Shown here: piece by piece, positions 17,243-26,090 of the stretch
Layout: every line of letters begins with the position of its first letter
How positions within the stretch are numbered: the first letter of the stretch is position 1
Assembly (NCBI GenBank): GCA_964416665.1
Contig: CAYQFA010000001.1
Location: forward strand, 1 to 64,000
Reading direction: 5' to 3'
Source of the DNA: JAKAGE01 sp964416665
GTDB taxonomy: Bacteria > Patescibacteriota > Minisyncoccia > UBA6257 > 2-01-FULL-56-20
Length of the DNA stretch: 64,000 bases
Notes under the pieces: model-generated
Seen by the model: the letters and a program-made list of their open reading frames with translations, nothing else
What the model was told of the DNA's origin: nothing
Databases searched by the model: none
Position numbers and translations under genes: made by a program

Positions 17243-17911
17243 TTACTGTGCCACGACGGTCCTCCGGTAGCCGGTGGCTTTGGTGCCGCTGATGGTGATC
17301 AGAACGACCCGGCGACCTTGGTATTGGGTCGTGTCGATCTTGCCGAAGAAAATAGGCAGATCGTTGCAAAGCTGTTCGCTCTGCAGCGGGTTTATGTTTT
17401 TGACGGCCTTGAACCAGTCGTCGAGCTGATGCTTCGAGCCAAGCCTCCCGTTCCGGCCGGTTGCGTCGTGTTGATCGAGCCAGCGCTTGATGTTCTCAAC
17501 GCGCTGCTTGATCTCCGTCACGCCGGGATTTTTTCCGAGAAATTCCGGAGTGATGGCCAGGTCGCCGAGAAGGGCTTTGTTCATCGCCCAATCCGGAAGA
17601 CCTTGCGCCAGGTTCGGGAGGACGTTCACGACGGGCGAGGTACATACCCGCACGTTGTAGTCCACTTCCGACTGTCCGTTGAGACCAAAGGAGGAATCGA
17701 TGTATTTTCTTTCGAAAATTCCGCCCGGTTCCGTCAGCCTTCTGTCGATGGTCCCGTTCATCACGGGGCCGATCCTGCTGTCGGTGTTGTTGATGATCTT
17801 CACGTCCACCTGCGGGACGTTCCCCACAAGGAATCCAACGGTTTGAGCGTGGGAGGTTGTCGCAAGGACAAATCCCAGGATAGCGATGACAAAGAGCGCG
17901 ATGCGTTTCAT
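17243..17911 (-). CDS. Small secreted protein, unknown family
   Basis: A 222-residue protein with a textbook signal peptide (MKRIALFVIAILGFVLATTS, cleavage after HA at residue 22). The mature part has two cysteines (in RVCTS and QLCND) that could form one disulfide, and ends in a basic strand-like segment. No family is recognised. Unlike most genes here it has a consensus promoter (17958-17987), a leader of about 45 nt and a Shine-Dalgarno-like GGAGAG before the ATG, plus its own terminator. It therefore forms a stand-alone unit between ruvC and the PilB-like gene. It was possibly acquired, or is regulated separately. Confidence 0.78.
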   Translation of the reverse strand: MKRIALFVIAILGFVLATTSHAQTVGFLVGNVPQVDVKIINNTDSRIGPVMNGTIDRRLTEPGGIFERKYIDSSFGLNGQSEVDYNVRVCTSPVVNVLPNLAQGLPDWAMNKALLGDLAITPEFLGKNPGVTEIKQRVENIKRWLDQHDATGRNGRLGSKHQLDDWFKAVKNINPLQSEQLCNDLPIFFGKIDTTQYQGRRVVLITISGTKATGYRRTVVAQ

Positions 17912-17957
17912 TTCTCTCTCCGATCTTCAAGGGATTTTCCACCCCTCTGCGTATATG

Positions 17958-17987
17958 ATTATACCATTAAAATGCCATATTTGTCAA
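17958..17987 (-). promoter_or_regulatory. Consensus sigma70 promoter of the secreted-protein gene
   Basis: Reverse strand: TTGACA (17982-17987), 18-nt spacer, TATAAT (17958-17963). Both hexamers are perfect. The first bases after the -35 (AATA) match those of the promoter at 27836-27864 that serves another secreted-protein gene. Confidence 0.9.
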
Positions 17988-18051
17988 TGACCTTAAAAAC
18001 CGGTTAAAACTTGCTTGAAGTGAATGGTTTGAAAGGGTACTATACAGAGAC

Positions 18052-19728
18052 ATGGCAGATTCACCGCAAAAAGACCTTCAGGAAAAGCTTAAAAAACTTC
18101 GGCACGAAGGGGAGGAGCGCGCCGCCCGGCGCCTGGCGGAGACGTTGGGGCTTTCCTACGTTGACCTTTCAAGGATTCCGGTCTCTCTTGACGCCGTGCG
18201 GGTGATCCCCGAGCAGGTTGCACGCGACGCGAAGATCGCTTCCATTGAAAGCAAGTCGAAAAAACTCGCCGTCGCCGCGGTCGATCCGGAACTTCCCGCC
18301 GCAAAAAAGGCGATCGCGGATCTTGTCGCGCAGAAATATGAGGTGAGGGTGGTGGTGGTCTCGTCATCGGGGATAGAGGCCGCGTGGCACTTTTATCAAT
18401 TCATAAAACCGGACGTCGCGAACATCACCGGCAAGGTCAATATCACAAAAGATCGCCTGACGGATCTTCGCTCTCGTTTGACAACGATAGACGCCATCCA
18501 CGACGAGCTTTCGAAATTGGACTTTAATAAGGCATCCCCGGTCGTCCTCATTGAGATAATTCTTGCGGGCGCCATGGGAGTGCGCACGTCGGATATTCAT
18601 ACCGAAGCCGGGGAAAAGGGAGCGAAGATCCGTTTCCGCATCGACGGCCTTCTCCGCGATATTTTCACCGACCTCCCGCTCCGCACCTATCAGGCATTCG
18701 TTTCACGCATCAAGTTGCTTTCCGAAATGAAGTTAAACGTCAAGAGCGAGGCGCAGGACGGTCGCTTCACGATCGGGTTGGGCGATAAGGAGATCGAGAT
18801 GCGCGTTTCCATCATACCTGCGGAGTTCGGGGAGACGATCGTCATGAGAATTCTTGACCCATCAGCGACGATGGTCGGTTTGCCCGACCTTGGATTGCGT
18901 GAAGACAATCTCGCGCTCGTAAAAAAACAGCTCGACCGCCCGAACGGACTGATATTGAACACCGGCCCCACGGGTTCCGGAAAGACCACCACGCTTTATG
19001 CGTTTTTGCGCACCATGAACGACCCGACGGTCAAGATCATCACCCTCGAGGATCCTATCGAATATCGCATTGACGGCGTCGAGCAGACGCAGGTGAATGA
19101 CGAATCGGGCTACACTTTTGCGAGCGGCTTGCGCGCCATCGTGCGCCAAGATCCCGATGTGATCCTCGTAGGCGAGGTGCGCGACCTCGAAACCGCTGAC
19201 ATCGCGATGCAAGCGGCGCTCACCGGTCACCTTGTGCTTTCAACACTGCATACCAACGATGCCGTCGGTGCCGTGCCGCGCCTGATCAATCTTGGCGTGA
19301 AAGCGGTGAGCATCGGTCCTGCGCTTGCGCTCGTTATCGCACAGCGTCTGGTGCGCGTGCTGTGCAAGGAGTGTAAAAAAGAGGCCGCAGTGGATGATGC
19401 GACCAAAGAAAAAATAAAGGCGTTTTTGGAGAAGCTCCCCGCGAAAGTGAACCGCGCGCCGTATGAGAATTATAAAATCTATGGACCGGTTGGTTGCTTA
19501 AAATGCAATGGTCTTGGCTATAAAGGCCGCGTCGGTGTCTTCGAATTTTTAGAAGGCGGCGGCGACTTGGAAGTGACCATCTTAAAAGAGGCTTCGGAAG
19601 TCGCGTTGCGTGAGGTTGCGGCGCGCCAAGGGATGGTCACGATGCAACAAGATGGTATATTGAAGGTGTTGGAAGGAAAGACGACGTTCGATGAAGTGAC
19701 AGGCGCTACCGGAGAACTCGCGTGGTAG
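18052..19728 (+). CDS. Type IV pilus/type II secretion ATPase (PilB/GspE family)
   Basis: A 558-residue assembly ATPase. It has an N-terminal T2SSE_N/MshEN-like domain (residues 1-110). The catalytic domain follows, with Walker A GPTGSGKTTT (305-314, Lys311), the His-box-containing STLHTND and Walker B ILVGEVRD. A tetracysteine zinc site typical of PilB is present (CKEC and CLKC). It powers pilin polymerisation at the inner membrane. No pilin, PilC or PilT gene is adjacent. A TACTAT box (18038-18043) lies 8 nt before the ATG. Confidence 0.93.
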   Translation: MADSPQKDLQEKLKKLRHEGEERAARRLAETLGLSYVDLSRIPVSLDAVRVIPEQVARDAKIASIESKSKKLAVAAVDPELPAAKKAIADLVAQKYEVRVVVVSSSGIEAAWHFYQFIKPDVANITGKVNITKDRLTDLRSRLTTIDAIHDELSKLDFNKASPVVLIEIILAGAMGVRTSDIHTEAGEKGAKIRFRIDGLLRDIFTDLPLRTYQAFVSRIKLLSEMKLNVKSEAQDGRFTIGLGDKEIEMRVSIIPAEFGETIVMRILDPSATMVGLPDLGLREDNLALVKKQLDRPNGLILNTGPTGSGKTTTLYAFLRTMNDPTVKIITLEDPIEYRIDGVEQTQVNDESGYTFASGLRAIVRQDPDVILVGEVRDLETADIAMQAALTGHLVLSTLHTNDAVGAVPRLINLGVKAVSIGPALALVIAQRLVRVLCKECKKEAAVDDATKEKIKAFLEKLPAKVNRAPYENYKIYGPVGCLKCNGLGYKGRVGVFEFLEGGGDLEVTILKEASEVALREVAARQGMVTMQQDGILKVLEGKTTFDEVTGATGELAW

Positions 19729-19729
19729 C

Positions 19730-19916
19730 TGGCAGTAGGTAACAAGCTCAAACCTGGGGGCAATTCCTCGCGAAAGGATAATGTTCTCTTCTATCAAATG
19801 ATAAAAGAGGATAGAATTACTCAAAGGATGGAACCAGCCGGAACCGATTCGTCCTAAAGTTTTTAGAAATAATTCCCGCCCCCAGATTTGAACCGACTAC
19901 CTGCCAAAGATCTTTT
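19730..19916. repeat. Imperfect inverted-repeat element with tRNA T-arm-like ends
   Basis: The two ends (19730-19767 and 19871-19916) are imperfect inverted copies of a sequence containing TGGCAG, a CAAA block and CTGGGGGC. Reverse-strand reading of the right end includes GGTTCAAATC, which resembles a tRNA T-arm, but no intact cloverleaf is seen. Inside are smaller hairpins such as TTCTATC/GATAGAA (19790-19816). It fills most of the gap between the PilB-like gene and ruvB. It may be a decayed mobile or tRNA-derived element, or a structured RNA. Confidence 0.5.
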
Positions 19917-19974
19917 ATTGATTACCGGTATATATTAGCATGTTGTTAATTTTTTGTCAAGCCCCTTTTCGCCC

Positions 19975-20985
19975 ATGCCAAAAGACCCCAAATCCAACCT
20001 CATAAACCCTGCCGATGACCCGAATATCGACCTCACTCTACGGCCGGTCATTTGGGACGAATATATCGGGCAGGAAAAGATAAAAGACAACTTGAAAGTT
20101 TTACTTGAGGCTGCAAAAAAGCGCGGCGAGGCGGCCGACCACCTTTTATTTTCCGGTCCGGCGGGATTGGGGAAGACGACGCTCGCATATCTTGTCGCGC
20201 GCGAGCTCGGCGGCGTGATCAAGACCACGTCCGGCCCGGCGCTTGAGAAGGTTGGCGATCTCGCTGCGGTGTTGACGAACCTCACGCCCGGCGAAATATT
20301 ATTCATCGACGAGGCGCACCGCGTGAACCCCATGATCGAGGAAGTCCTCTATCCGGCAATGGAGTCGCGGAAGCTGCATCTCGTTGTCGGCAAGGGACCC
20401 TCCGCACGAACACTGACCTTGGACTTGCCGCCGTTCACCTTGATCGCCGCGACCACACGCGAGAATCTTTTGTCCCAGCCGCTTCGCTCGCGGTTCGGCG
20501 CAACATTGCGATTGGGATACTACACGGTGGATGACATTAAAAAAATATTAACGCGCTCGGCAAAAATTCTGGGCGTCCAGGCGTCGCCGGAGGCGATAGA
20601 GGTTTTGGCGCGGGCATCGCGGGGGACGCCTCGTGTTGCGAACCGGCTTTTGCGCCGTGCGCGCGACTTCGCCGAAGTGCATCGCAACAGTGTTATCGAC
20701 GAAGCTTCTGCGCGTCGCACCCTTGAGATGCTTGAAGTTGACGAGCTTGGCCTCGAACCGCAGGATCGTCAGCTGCTTTTAACGATCATCGAGAAGTTCA
20801 ATGGCGGCCCCGTCGGCATCAACACACTCGCTGCGGCGCTCTCCGAGGAGCGCGGCGTGATCGAGGATATCTACGAGCCCTATCTTATGACGCTTGGTTT
20901 TTTGCAACGCTCATCGAGCGGCCGCGTCGTACTGCCGGCTGCGTATAAACATTTGAAGCTAAAGCAAGGGGACGAGCTGTTCTAG
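19975..20985 (+). CDS. ruvB: Holliday junction branch-migration ATPase RuvB
   Basis: A 336-residue AAA+ motor that drives branch migration with RuvA. Walker A GPAGLGKT covers residues 61-68. Walker B ILFIDEAHR, sensor AATTR and the arginine-finger region follow, then the RuvB winged-helix C-terminus (GLEPQDRQLL, GPVGINTLA). The ATG at 19975 is chosen over a TTG at 19954, because the longer form adds only seven unconserved residues. Its extreme C-terminus KQGDELF resembles a degenerate clamp-binding tail. Confidence 0.95.
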   Translation: MPKDPKSNLINPADDPNIDLTLRPVIWDEYIGQEKIKDNLKVLLEAAKKRGEAADHLLFSGPAGLGKTTLAYLVARELGGVIKTTSGPALEKVGDLAAVLTNLTPGEILFIDEAHRVNPMIEEVLYPAMESRKLHLVVGKGPSARTLTLDLPPFTLIAATTRENLLSQPLRSRFGATLRLGYYTVDDIKKILTRSAKILGVQASPEAIEVLARASRGTPRVANRLLRRARDFAEVHRNSVIDEASARRTLEMLEVDELGLEPQDRQLLLTIIEKFNGGPVGINTLAAALSEERGVIEDIYEPYLMTLGFLQRSSSGRVVLPAAYKHLKLKQGDELF

Positions 20986-21030
20986 AGTTTTTTAGATCTT
21001 TTTAATCCTGGGTCGTGTAGCCTTGGGCTT

Positions 21031-21603
21031 ATGCTCTATCTCAATGAGTGGTTTCCCAATCCCGTCGGCGCCGATGCTGCGGGCGAGTTTATAGAGCTCT
21101 ATAACAGCGGCAGCTCGTCGATTTTATTGGATGGCTATTCGCTCGGTGTCGGCGACAAGAAGAAATTTTCCCTCAATGGCCATACTATTTTATCCGGCGA
21201 TTATCTGGTGCTAAAGAAGGCGCAGACGAGGCTGGCTTTGAAAAACAGCGACGGGGCATTATTCTTATATGGTCCGGGCGGACAGGTGGTTGATCAGGCG
21301 AGTTTTGTGGGTTCGGCGCCCGAGGGGAAGAGTTTCTCGCGCATCAGTTACGCCGCATCGTCGGCGCAGCACTTTGTTTTTACCGACCCGACTCCGGGCG
21401 CACTCAATAAGACGGTCAACACCATGATCGCGTCGGTAAATTATCCGGAAGGCACATCGCTTTCGCCGCCGCCCGCCCCATCATTGTTTTTTCTACTCGC
21501 CATTGGTATCGCATCAACCATCTTCTTGCTGTTTATTTATCTTTTCGCCAAAAATGAAAACCTATCACACTGTCTCTTCGGAGGCGACAAAGCGGATCGG
21601 TGA
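21031..21603 (+). CDS. Lamin-tail-domain (LTD) protein with C-terminal membrane anchor
   Basis: A 190-residue protein. Residues 1-115 match the LTD beta-sandwich pattern (LNEWFPNPVG, GEFIELYNSG, LLDGYSLG, HTILSGDYLVL). A Pro-rich linker leads to one membrane helix (about 148-168) and a short tail. There is no N-terminal signal peptide from this start, so either it is tail-anchored or the LTD is inserted unconventionally. LTD proteins are common on CPR cell surfaces. Their ligand is unknown. Its 3' end overlaps tsaE by 50 nt. Confidence 0.82.
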   Translation: MLYLNEWFPNPVGADAAGEFIELYNSGSSSILLDGYSLGVGDKKKFSLNGHTILSGDYLVLKKAQTRLALKNSDGALFLYGPGGQVVDQASFVGSAPEGKSFSRISYAASSAQHFVFTDPTPGALNKTVNTMIASVNYPEGTSLSPPPAPSLFFLLAIGIASTIFLLFIYLFAKNENLSHCLFGGDKADR

Positions 21604-22027
21604 GGAATTTGCCGTGGCGCTTTTGGGGAAAAGGCCCGGCGCGGGAAAGGGGTCCGGCGCCACGGTCGTTGTGTTGTCCGGCGAGCTCGGCGCAGGGAAG
21701 ACCACTTTCGTCCAGGGGTTTTTTGCAGGCGCCGGGATCAAAAAGCGCGCGCTCAGTCCGACGTTCGTGATCATGCGCCGCTACCGGCTTGCGCCACGAA
21801 AAAGATTTTCGCACATTTTTCATATTGATGCGTATCGCCTCAAGAACGCCGAGCAACTCTCATCGCTCGCATTCGATGAAATGCTTGCCGACCCCCAAAA
21901 CCTCATTCTTGTTGAATGGGGCGAGCGGATAAAAAGCGCGTTGCCGAAAAGCGCGCGATGGCTGCAATTCCGTCACGGCAGGAAAGAAAACGAGAGAACG
22001 ATTACAATGAAGGAACCGTCAAAATGA
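21554..22027 (+). CDS. tsaE: tRNA threonylcarbamoyladenosine biosynthesis ATPase TsaE
   Basis: A 157-residue P-loop protein with Walker A GELGAGKTTF and the family segment SPTFVIMRRY. A later acidic pair occurs in HIDAYRL, and an EWGER motif follows. It assists TsaB/TsaD in making t6A at position 37 of ANN-decoding tRNAs. The ATG at 21554 is chosen because it starts with the usual MKTYHTVSSEATKRIGEEFA. It overlaps the LTD gene by 50 nt and its stop overlaps the next start (ATGA). Confidence 0.92.
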   Translation: MKTYHTVSSEATKRIGEEFAVALLGKRPGAGKGSGATVVVLSGELGAGKTTFVQGFFAGAGIKKRALSPTFVIMRRYRLAPRKRFSHIFHIDAYRLKNAEQLSSLAFDEMLADPQNLILVEWGERIKSALPKSARWLQFRHGRKENERTITMKEPSK

Positions 22028-22953
22028 AAAAACTTCTTCTCATCGACGCGAATTCGATCATCCATCGCTCGTTTCACGCGCTGCCGCCGTTCACGACGCC
22101 GGAAGGCAAACCATCCGGTGCCATTTACGGCATCGCGAGCATTCTGCTGCGGCTGTGGCGCGAGGATCGTCCCGATTATGTTGCGGCGCTCTTCGACCGT
22201 CCCGAGCCGACCTTCCGCGATAAGATCTACGCCGAATATAAGGCCCAGCGCCCGCCGGCGCCGAGCGAGCTTATCCAGCAGATCATCGAGGCGCATCATC
22301 TTTTCGCCGCATTCGGCATCACTACCTTCGAGAAGCCCGGCTTTGAGGCCGACGACCTTATTGCGACGCTCGCGGTCCATTTTAAAAACGCGCCGGACAT
22401 CCAGGTGGTCATCCTCACCGGCGACCGGGATACGTTGCAGCTTGTGGAAGGAGACAAGCTGGTGGTCCAAGTCTTCAACACGGGCATAAGCGATACGACA
22501 ATTTATAACGAAGCCGCCGTCATCGCGAAATATAACGGCCTCGCACCAACGCAGCTCGTTGATTACAAGGCGCTTGTGGGAGACAATTCCGATAATATCA
22601 AAGGCGTGCCGGGGATCGGGCCGAAGACGGGAACTGAGCTTATCAAGCGTTTTGGTACGGTAAAAAACATGTTCGAGCACTTATCCGAGGACGCAAAGCT
22701 CCAGCAAAAATTCGGGGCATACAAGAAGGAAGCCGAACTTTCCCGTGAACTGGTCATTTTAGAAAAAAATGCGCCGATCGAGATGCCGGAGCTTGAGGCG
22801 CTAAGGCCATATCCTACGACGAATGGCGCAGAGGAGTACTTTGTCGCCATGGGTTTTTCGACGCTTGTGAAGCGGCTTCACGGGGAGGACGCGCCATCGA
22901 AATCTTCGGCGGCAAAAAAGCGCCCGCCGACCGCGCAGCAATCACTGTTTTAA
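22024..22953 (+). CDS. 5'-3' exonuclease (PolA N-domain-like) with clamp-binding tail
   Basis: A 309-residue stand-alone flap endo/exonuclease corresponding to the N-terminal domain of DNA polymerase I. Metal-binding acidic motifs include LLLIDANSIIHRS, EADDLIATLA and GDRDTLQLV. The helix-hairpin-helix is VPGIGPKTG, preceded by ALVGDNSDNIKG. The C-terminal tail is low complexity and ends in QQSLF, close to the bacterial clamp-binding pentapeptide. It would remove RNA primers or flaps. The start overlaps the tsaE stop by 4 nt, which fixes the ATG at 22024. Confidence 0.92.
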   Translation: MKKLLLIDANSIIHRSFHALPPFTTPEGKPSGAIYGIASILLRLWREDRPDYVAALFDRPEPTFRDKIYAEYKAQRPPAPSELIQQIIEAHHLFAAFGITTFEKPGFEADDLIATLAVHFKNAPDIQVVILTGDRDTLQLVEGDKLVVQVFNTGISDTTIYNEAAVIAKYNGLAPTQLVDYKALVGDNSDNIKGVPGIGPKTGTELIKRFGTVKNMFEHLSEDAKLQQKFGAYKKEAELSRELVILEKNAPIEMPELEALRPYPTTNGAEEYFVAMGFSTLVKRLHGEDAPSKSSAAKKRPPTAQQSLF

Positions 22954-22982
22954 AAGGCGTCTTTTGTGTATCATTAAAGGTA

Positions 22983-24323
22983 TTGAACGATAGCACGAGC
23001 CCAAAATTTAAAGACGTTGTTATGTCGAGCAGCTTCCGCGTCGCTTGGTTTCTATTGGCGGCCGTTGCTGTTGCGATCGTCATCGTTCTTGTGGGCGGGC
23101 TCGCTCCAATCCTTGCCATCGTCACAACGGCCCTGCTCATTGTGGTCGCGGCGCTCGCTTCAGCCAATATTTATATCGCCGCGAAAATGAACCGGGGGGC
23201 GAGCGTTGGCGGCAGTGAACTTAAAAGCATCCTTGCGAGCATCGATGACGTGCTCATTGTCTACGATGAGGACTTTAAGGTGGTTTTCTTCAACGGTGCC
23301 GCGGAAAAACTTTTTAAACTCCCGGCAAGCGCGGCACTTGGTCACGTGCTCTCCGCCCGTGATGTCGAGAAGGATGGGTGGCGCATTCTCGTCCAGGTCA
23401 TTTTCCCGTCGCTTGCACCGCGGGTGCTCATCCGCACGAAGGAGGGTGATACTCCGCAGGTCGCCGACGTGTCATTCACCGATCCGGAGCTTGAGCTCAG
23501 GGTCACCACGATACCGGTCTTGGACGCCGCTGGGAATCCGCTCGCCTTTATGAAGATCATCCGCGACCGCACAGCCCTCGTCGCCGCGTTGCGCTCGAAG
23601 AACGAATTCATCACGGTCGCCTCGCACCAGTTGCGTGGGCCGGTGACCGATATCAACTGGGCGCTTCAGTCGCTCTCGCAGGTCACCGAACTTAATGAGA
23701 CGAACAAGATGATCGTCGATACTGCGTTGGCGGCGAGCCAGAATCTCCTTCATAGGATCGAGGATCTTTTGAACATCGCCAAAATGGAGGACGGGCAATT
23801 CGGCTATAACTTTGAGGATGCGGACATCGTTGATTATGTCGGCAAGATGCTTGCCGACGTTCTTCCCGCCGCACGCAAGGCCGGTGTCAAGATATATTTC
23901 GATCGCCCCTCCGAACCGATGCCGCACGTGAACATCGACCCCAAGCGCCTTTCGCTTGCCGTGACGAATCTGCTCGAAAATGCCATCCGTTATAACGTGG
24001 AGAATGGTGAGGTCACCGTGAAGATCGACAAGATGCAGGACAAGCCGTTTGTAGTGGTGAGCGTCAAGGACACTGGCATCGGCATCCCATCGGAGGCCAT
24101 CTCGAAGCTTTTTTCCAAATTTTATCGCGCGGAGAACGCCGTGAAGTCTCAAACCGAGGGCTCCGGCCTCGGCCTCTATATTTCCAAAGGCATCATTGTC
24201 GCCCATGGTGGGCAGATATGGGCCGAATCCGAGCTTAACCGCGGAACCACCATCTCATTTGCCCTTCCCACCGACTCAAGTTTGGTGCCCCGGCACGAAG
24301 TGAGCTCGGAGGATATGGTGTAG
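22983..24323 (+). CDS. Membrane sensor histidine kinase (PAS-HisKA-HATPase)
   Basis: From the TTG at 22983 the protein is 446 residues. It has two membrane helices (about 20-42 and 44-63), a PAS domain (about 80-200), a HisKA box with phospho-acceptor His215 in SHQLRGP, and a HATPase domain (N-box LLENAIRYN, G1 DTGIGIP, G2 GSGLGLYI). The H-box has Gln where many kinases have Glu, which could alter phosphatase activity. No response regulator is adjacent, so the partner is elsewhere. A TATCAT box (22969-22974) lies 8 nt before the TTG. An ATG at 23022 is the alternative start. Confidence 0.9.
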   Translation: MNDSTSPKFKDVVMSSSFRVAWFLLAAVAVAIVIVLVGGLAPILAIVTTALLIVVAALASANIYIAAKMNRGASVGGSELKSILASIDDVLIVYDEDFKVVFFNGAAEKLFKLPASAALGHVLSARDVEKDGWRILVQVIFPSLAPRVLIRTKEGDTPQVADVSFTDPELELRVTTIPVLDAAGNPLAFMKIIRDRTALVAALRSKNEFITVASHQLRGPVTDINWALQSLSQVTELNETNKMIVDTALAASQNLLHRIEDLLNIAKMEDGQFGYNFEDADIVDYVGKMLADVLPAARKAGVKIYFDRPSEPMPHVNIDPKRLSLAVTNLLENAIRYNVENGEVTVKIDKMQDKPFVVVSVKDTGIGIPSEAISKLFSKFYRAENAVKSQTEGSGLGLYISKGIIVAHGGQIWAESELNRGTTISFALPTDSSLVPRHEVSSEDMV

Positions 24324-24352
24324 TTCGCACATATTACCTTGTTTTTGGAGGT

Positions 24353-24379
24353 CGCGTCGTTTTCTGCTGAAAACGGCAT
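24353..24379 (+). repeat. Partial copy of the TGCT-hairpin palindromic element
   Basis: These 27 nt match the left part of the 56-nt cores at 33104-33159 and 38785-38840. They begin CGCGTCG, then a 5-bp stem plus CG closing pairs around loop TGCT (24358-24375), then GCAT. Relative to the full core, 29 nt (the GC-rich right hairpin) are missing exactly between the first hairpin and GCAT. Long palindromic arms are absent. It lies in the gap before pyrG. Confidence 0.6.
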
Positions 24380-24428
24380 GATTTCCCCTTGCCCTTGCCA
24401 AGACGTTTCGTGTAAACTGATAGGCGAT

Positions 24429-26090
24429 ATGATAACCAAAACCACAAAATATATTTTCATTGTCGGCGGGGTGATGTCGGGAGTCGGAAAGGGCGTTGCA
24501 TCTTCTTCCATCGGAAAAATCATCCAGTCGCGTGGTATCGAAGTCACTTCTCTCAAGATCGATCCGTATGTAAACGTTGACGCAGGCACTATGAACCCCA
24601 CCGAACACGGTGAGGTTTTTGTTTTGGACGACGGCACCGAGTGCGATCAGGACATGGGCAATTATGAGCGCTTCCTCGATCGCGATCTTTCCGGCGCAAA
24701 TTACATGACGACGGGGAGTGTCTACAAAACCGTGATCGAGCGCGAGCGGAGCATGGGCTATGGCGGAAGATCGGTGAGCGTGGTGCCGTACATTCCGATA
24801 GAAGTGATCGACCGCATCAACAACGCCGTCGCACTTGCGAAGGCGGAGGTGGCGATCATCGAGATCGGCGGCACGGCGGGAGAATATGAGAACATACTTT
24901 TCCTGGAAGCGGTGCGCATGCTGAGGATCAAGCATCCGAAAGATGTCTTGCTCGTGTTGGTAAGCCATTTGCCGATCATGAGCGACGACAATGAGTTGAA
25001 GACGAAACCGACGCAGCATGCGGTGCGTGCGCTGAACGGCGTGGGATTGCAACCGGACATCATCCTTGCGCGTGCGAAGTATCCTCTCGACGAGAAAAGG
25101 AAAGAGAAGATCGCGTTCAATTGCAATTTGCGCGAAGAGGATGTCATCTCCGCACCGGACGTCGCGAACCTTTACGACATTCCCGTCAATTTCGAGAAGG
25201 ATAATATCGGGGACATCATTCTGGAGAAACTTTCCATGCGGCCGCGGAAAAAGGATATGAAGGAGTGGCGCGCGTTCGCGGAAAAAGTGCACAACGCGAG
25301 CGAACTGGTACACATCGGCATCGTGGGAAAATATTTTTCGACCGGGCAGTTCATTCTTGCGGATTCGTATCTCTCTGTGATCGAGTCGATCAAGCACGCT
25401 TCCGCGTTTTGGAACGTGCGTCCGCAGATCCATTGGCTGGATTCCGAGCAATTTGAAAAAGGCGGCGCGGCGCTCGAGGAGCTTAAAAAATACGACGGCA
25501 TCATCGTGCCGGGAGGCTTTGGGAGTCGTGGCGTGGAAGGGAAGCTGGCGGCTATCCAGTATTGCCGCGAGCATGCGATTCCGTATTTCGGGCTCTGCTA
25601 TGGTATGCAGCTTGCGGTGGTGGAATATGCCCGCAATGTGCTGAAATTCAAGGGCGCCAACACCACAGAGATCGATCCGAAAACGAAGTATCCCGTCATC
25701 GATATCCTGCCGGAGCAAAAGAAGCTCATGGCGGAAAAGAAGTACGGCGCCACGATGCGGCTTGGCGCATATCCGGCGGTGTTGAAGAAGGGGAGCGCAG
25801 CGGAGAAGGCGTACGGGAGGACGAATATTTCCGAGCGTCACCGCCATCGCTATGAGGTCAACCCTGTTTATGTGAAGCGGCTTGAAAAAGCAGGGATCAT
25901 CTTTTCCGGACAGTCGCCCAGCAGGAGGCTCATGGAAGTTATGGAGCTTCCGAAAGCGGTGCATCCGTTTTTCATCGGCACACAGTTTCATCCTGAGCTG
26001 AAGTCGCGGCCGCTCGATCCCAACCCGCTTTTCCGTGAGTTCGTCCATGCGGCGATTGTCCATCAAAAAACGCCGCCCAAGGCACAATGA
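24429..26090 (+). CDS. pyrG: CTP synthase
   Basis: A 553-residue enzyme that aminates UTP to CTP using glutamine. The N-terminal synthetase domain starts KYIFIVGGVMSGVGKGVASS and includes GKIIQSRG and DPYVNVDAGTM. The C-terminal class I amidotransferase has nucleophile Cys390 in GLCYGMQL and the His-Glu pair in QFHPELKSRP. The ATG at 24429 is chosen because upstream in-frame codons run into the intergenic repeat remnant and add nothing conserved. TAAACT (24413-24418) lies 10 nt upstream. The stop overlaps holA (ATGA). Confidence 0.97.
   Translation: MITKTTKYIFIVGGVMSGVGKGVASSSIGKIIQSRGIEVTSLKIDPYVNVDAGTMNPTEHGEVFVLDDGTECDQDMGNYERFLDRDLSGANYMTTGSVYKTVIERERSMGYGGRSVSVVPYIPIEVIDRINNAVALAKAEVAIIEIGGTAGEYENILFLEAVRMLRIKHPKDVLLVLVSHLPIMSDDNELKTKPTQHAVRALNGVGLQPDIILARAKYPLDEKRKEKIAFNCNLREEDVISAPDVANLYDIPVNFEKDNIGDIILEKLSMRPRKKDMKEWRAFAEKVHNASELVHIGIVGKYFSTGQFILADSYLSVIESIKHASAFWNVRPQIHWLDSEQFEKGGAALEELKKYDGIIVPGGFGSRGVEGKLAAIQYCREHAIPYFGLCYGMQLAVVEYARNVLKFKGANTTEIDPKTKYPVIDILPEQKKLMAEKKYGATMRLGAYPAVLKKGSAAEKAYGRTNISERHRHRYEVNPVYVKRLEKAGIIFSGQSPSRRLMEVMELPKAVHPFFIGTQFHPELKSRPLDPNPLFREFVHAAIVHQKTPPKAQ

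Noticed and set aside
19860..19916. Reverse-strand tRNA gene suggested by GGTTCAAATC
   Set aside because: Acceptor, D-arm and anticodon arm cannot be formed. Only the T-arm-like piece is present.
24276..26087. A 603-codon open frame on the reverse strand opposite pyrG
   Set aside because: pyrG on the forward strand is complete with catalytic motifs. The reverse translation has low-complexity His/Arg-rich content typical of antisense frames in codon-biased DNA.
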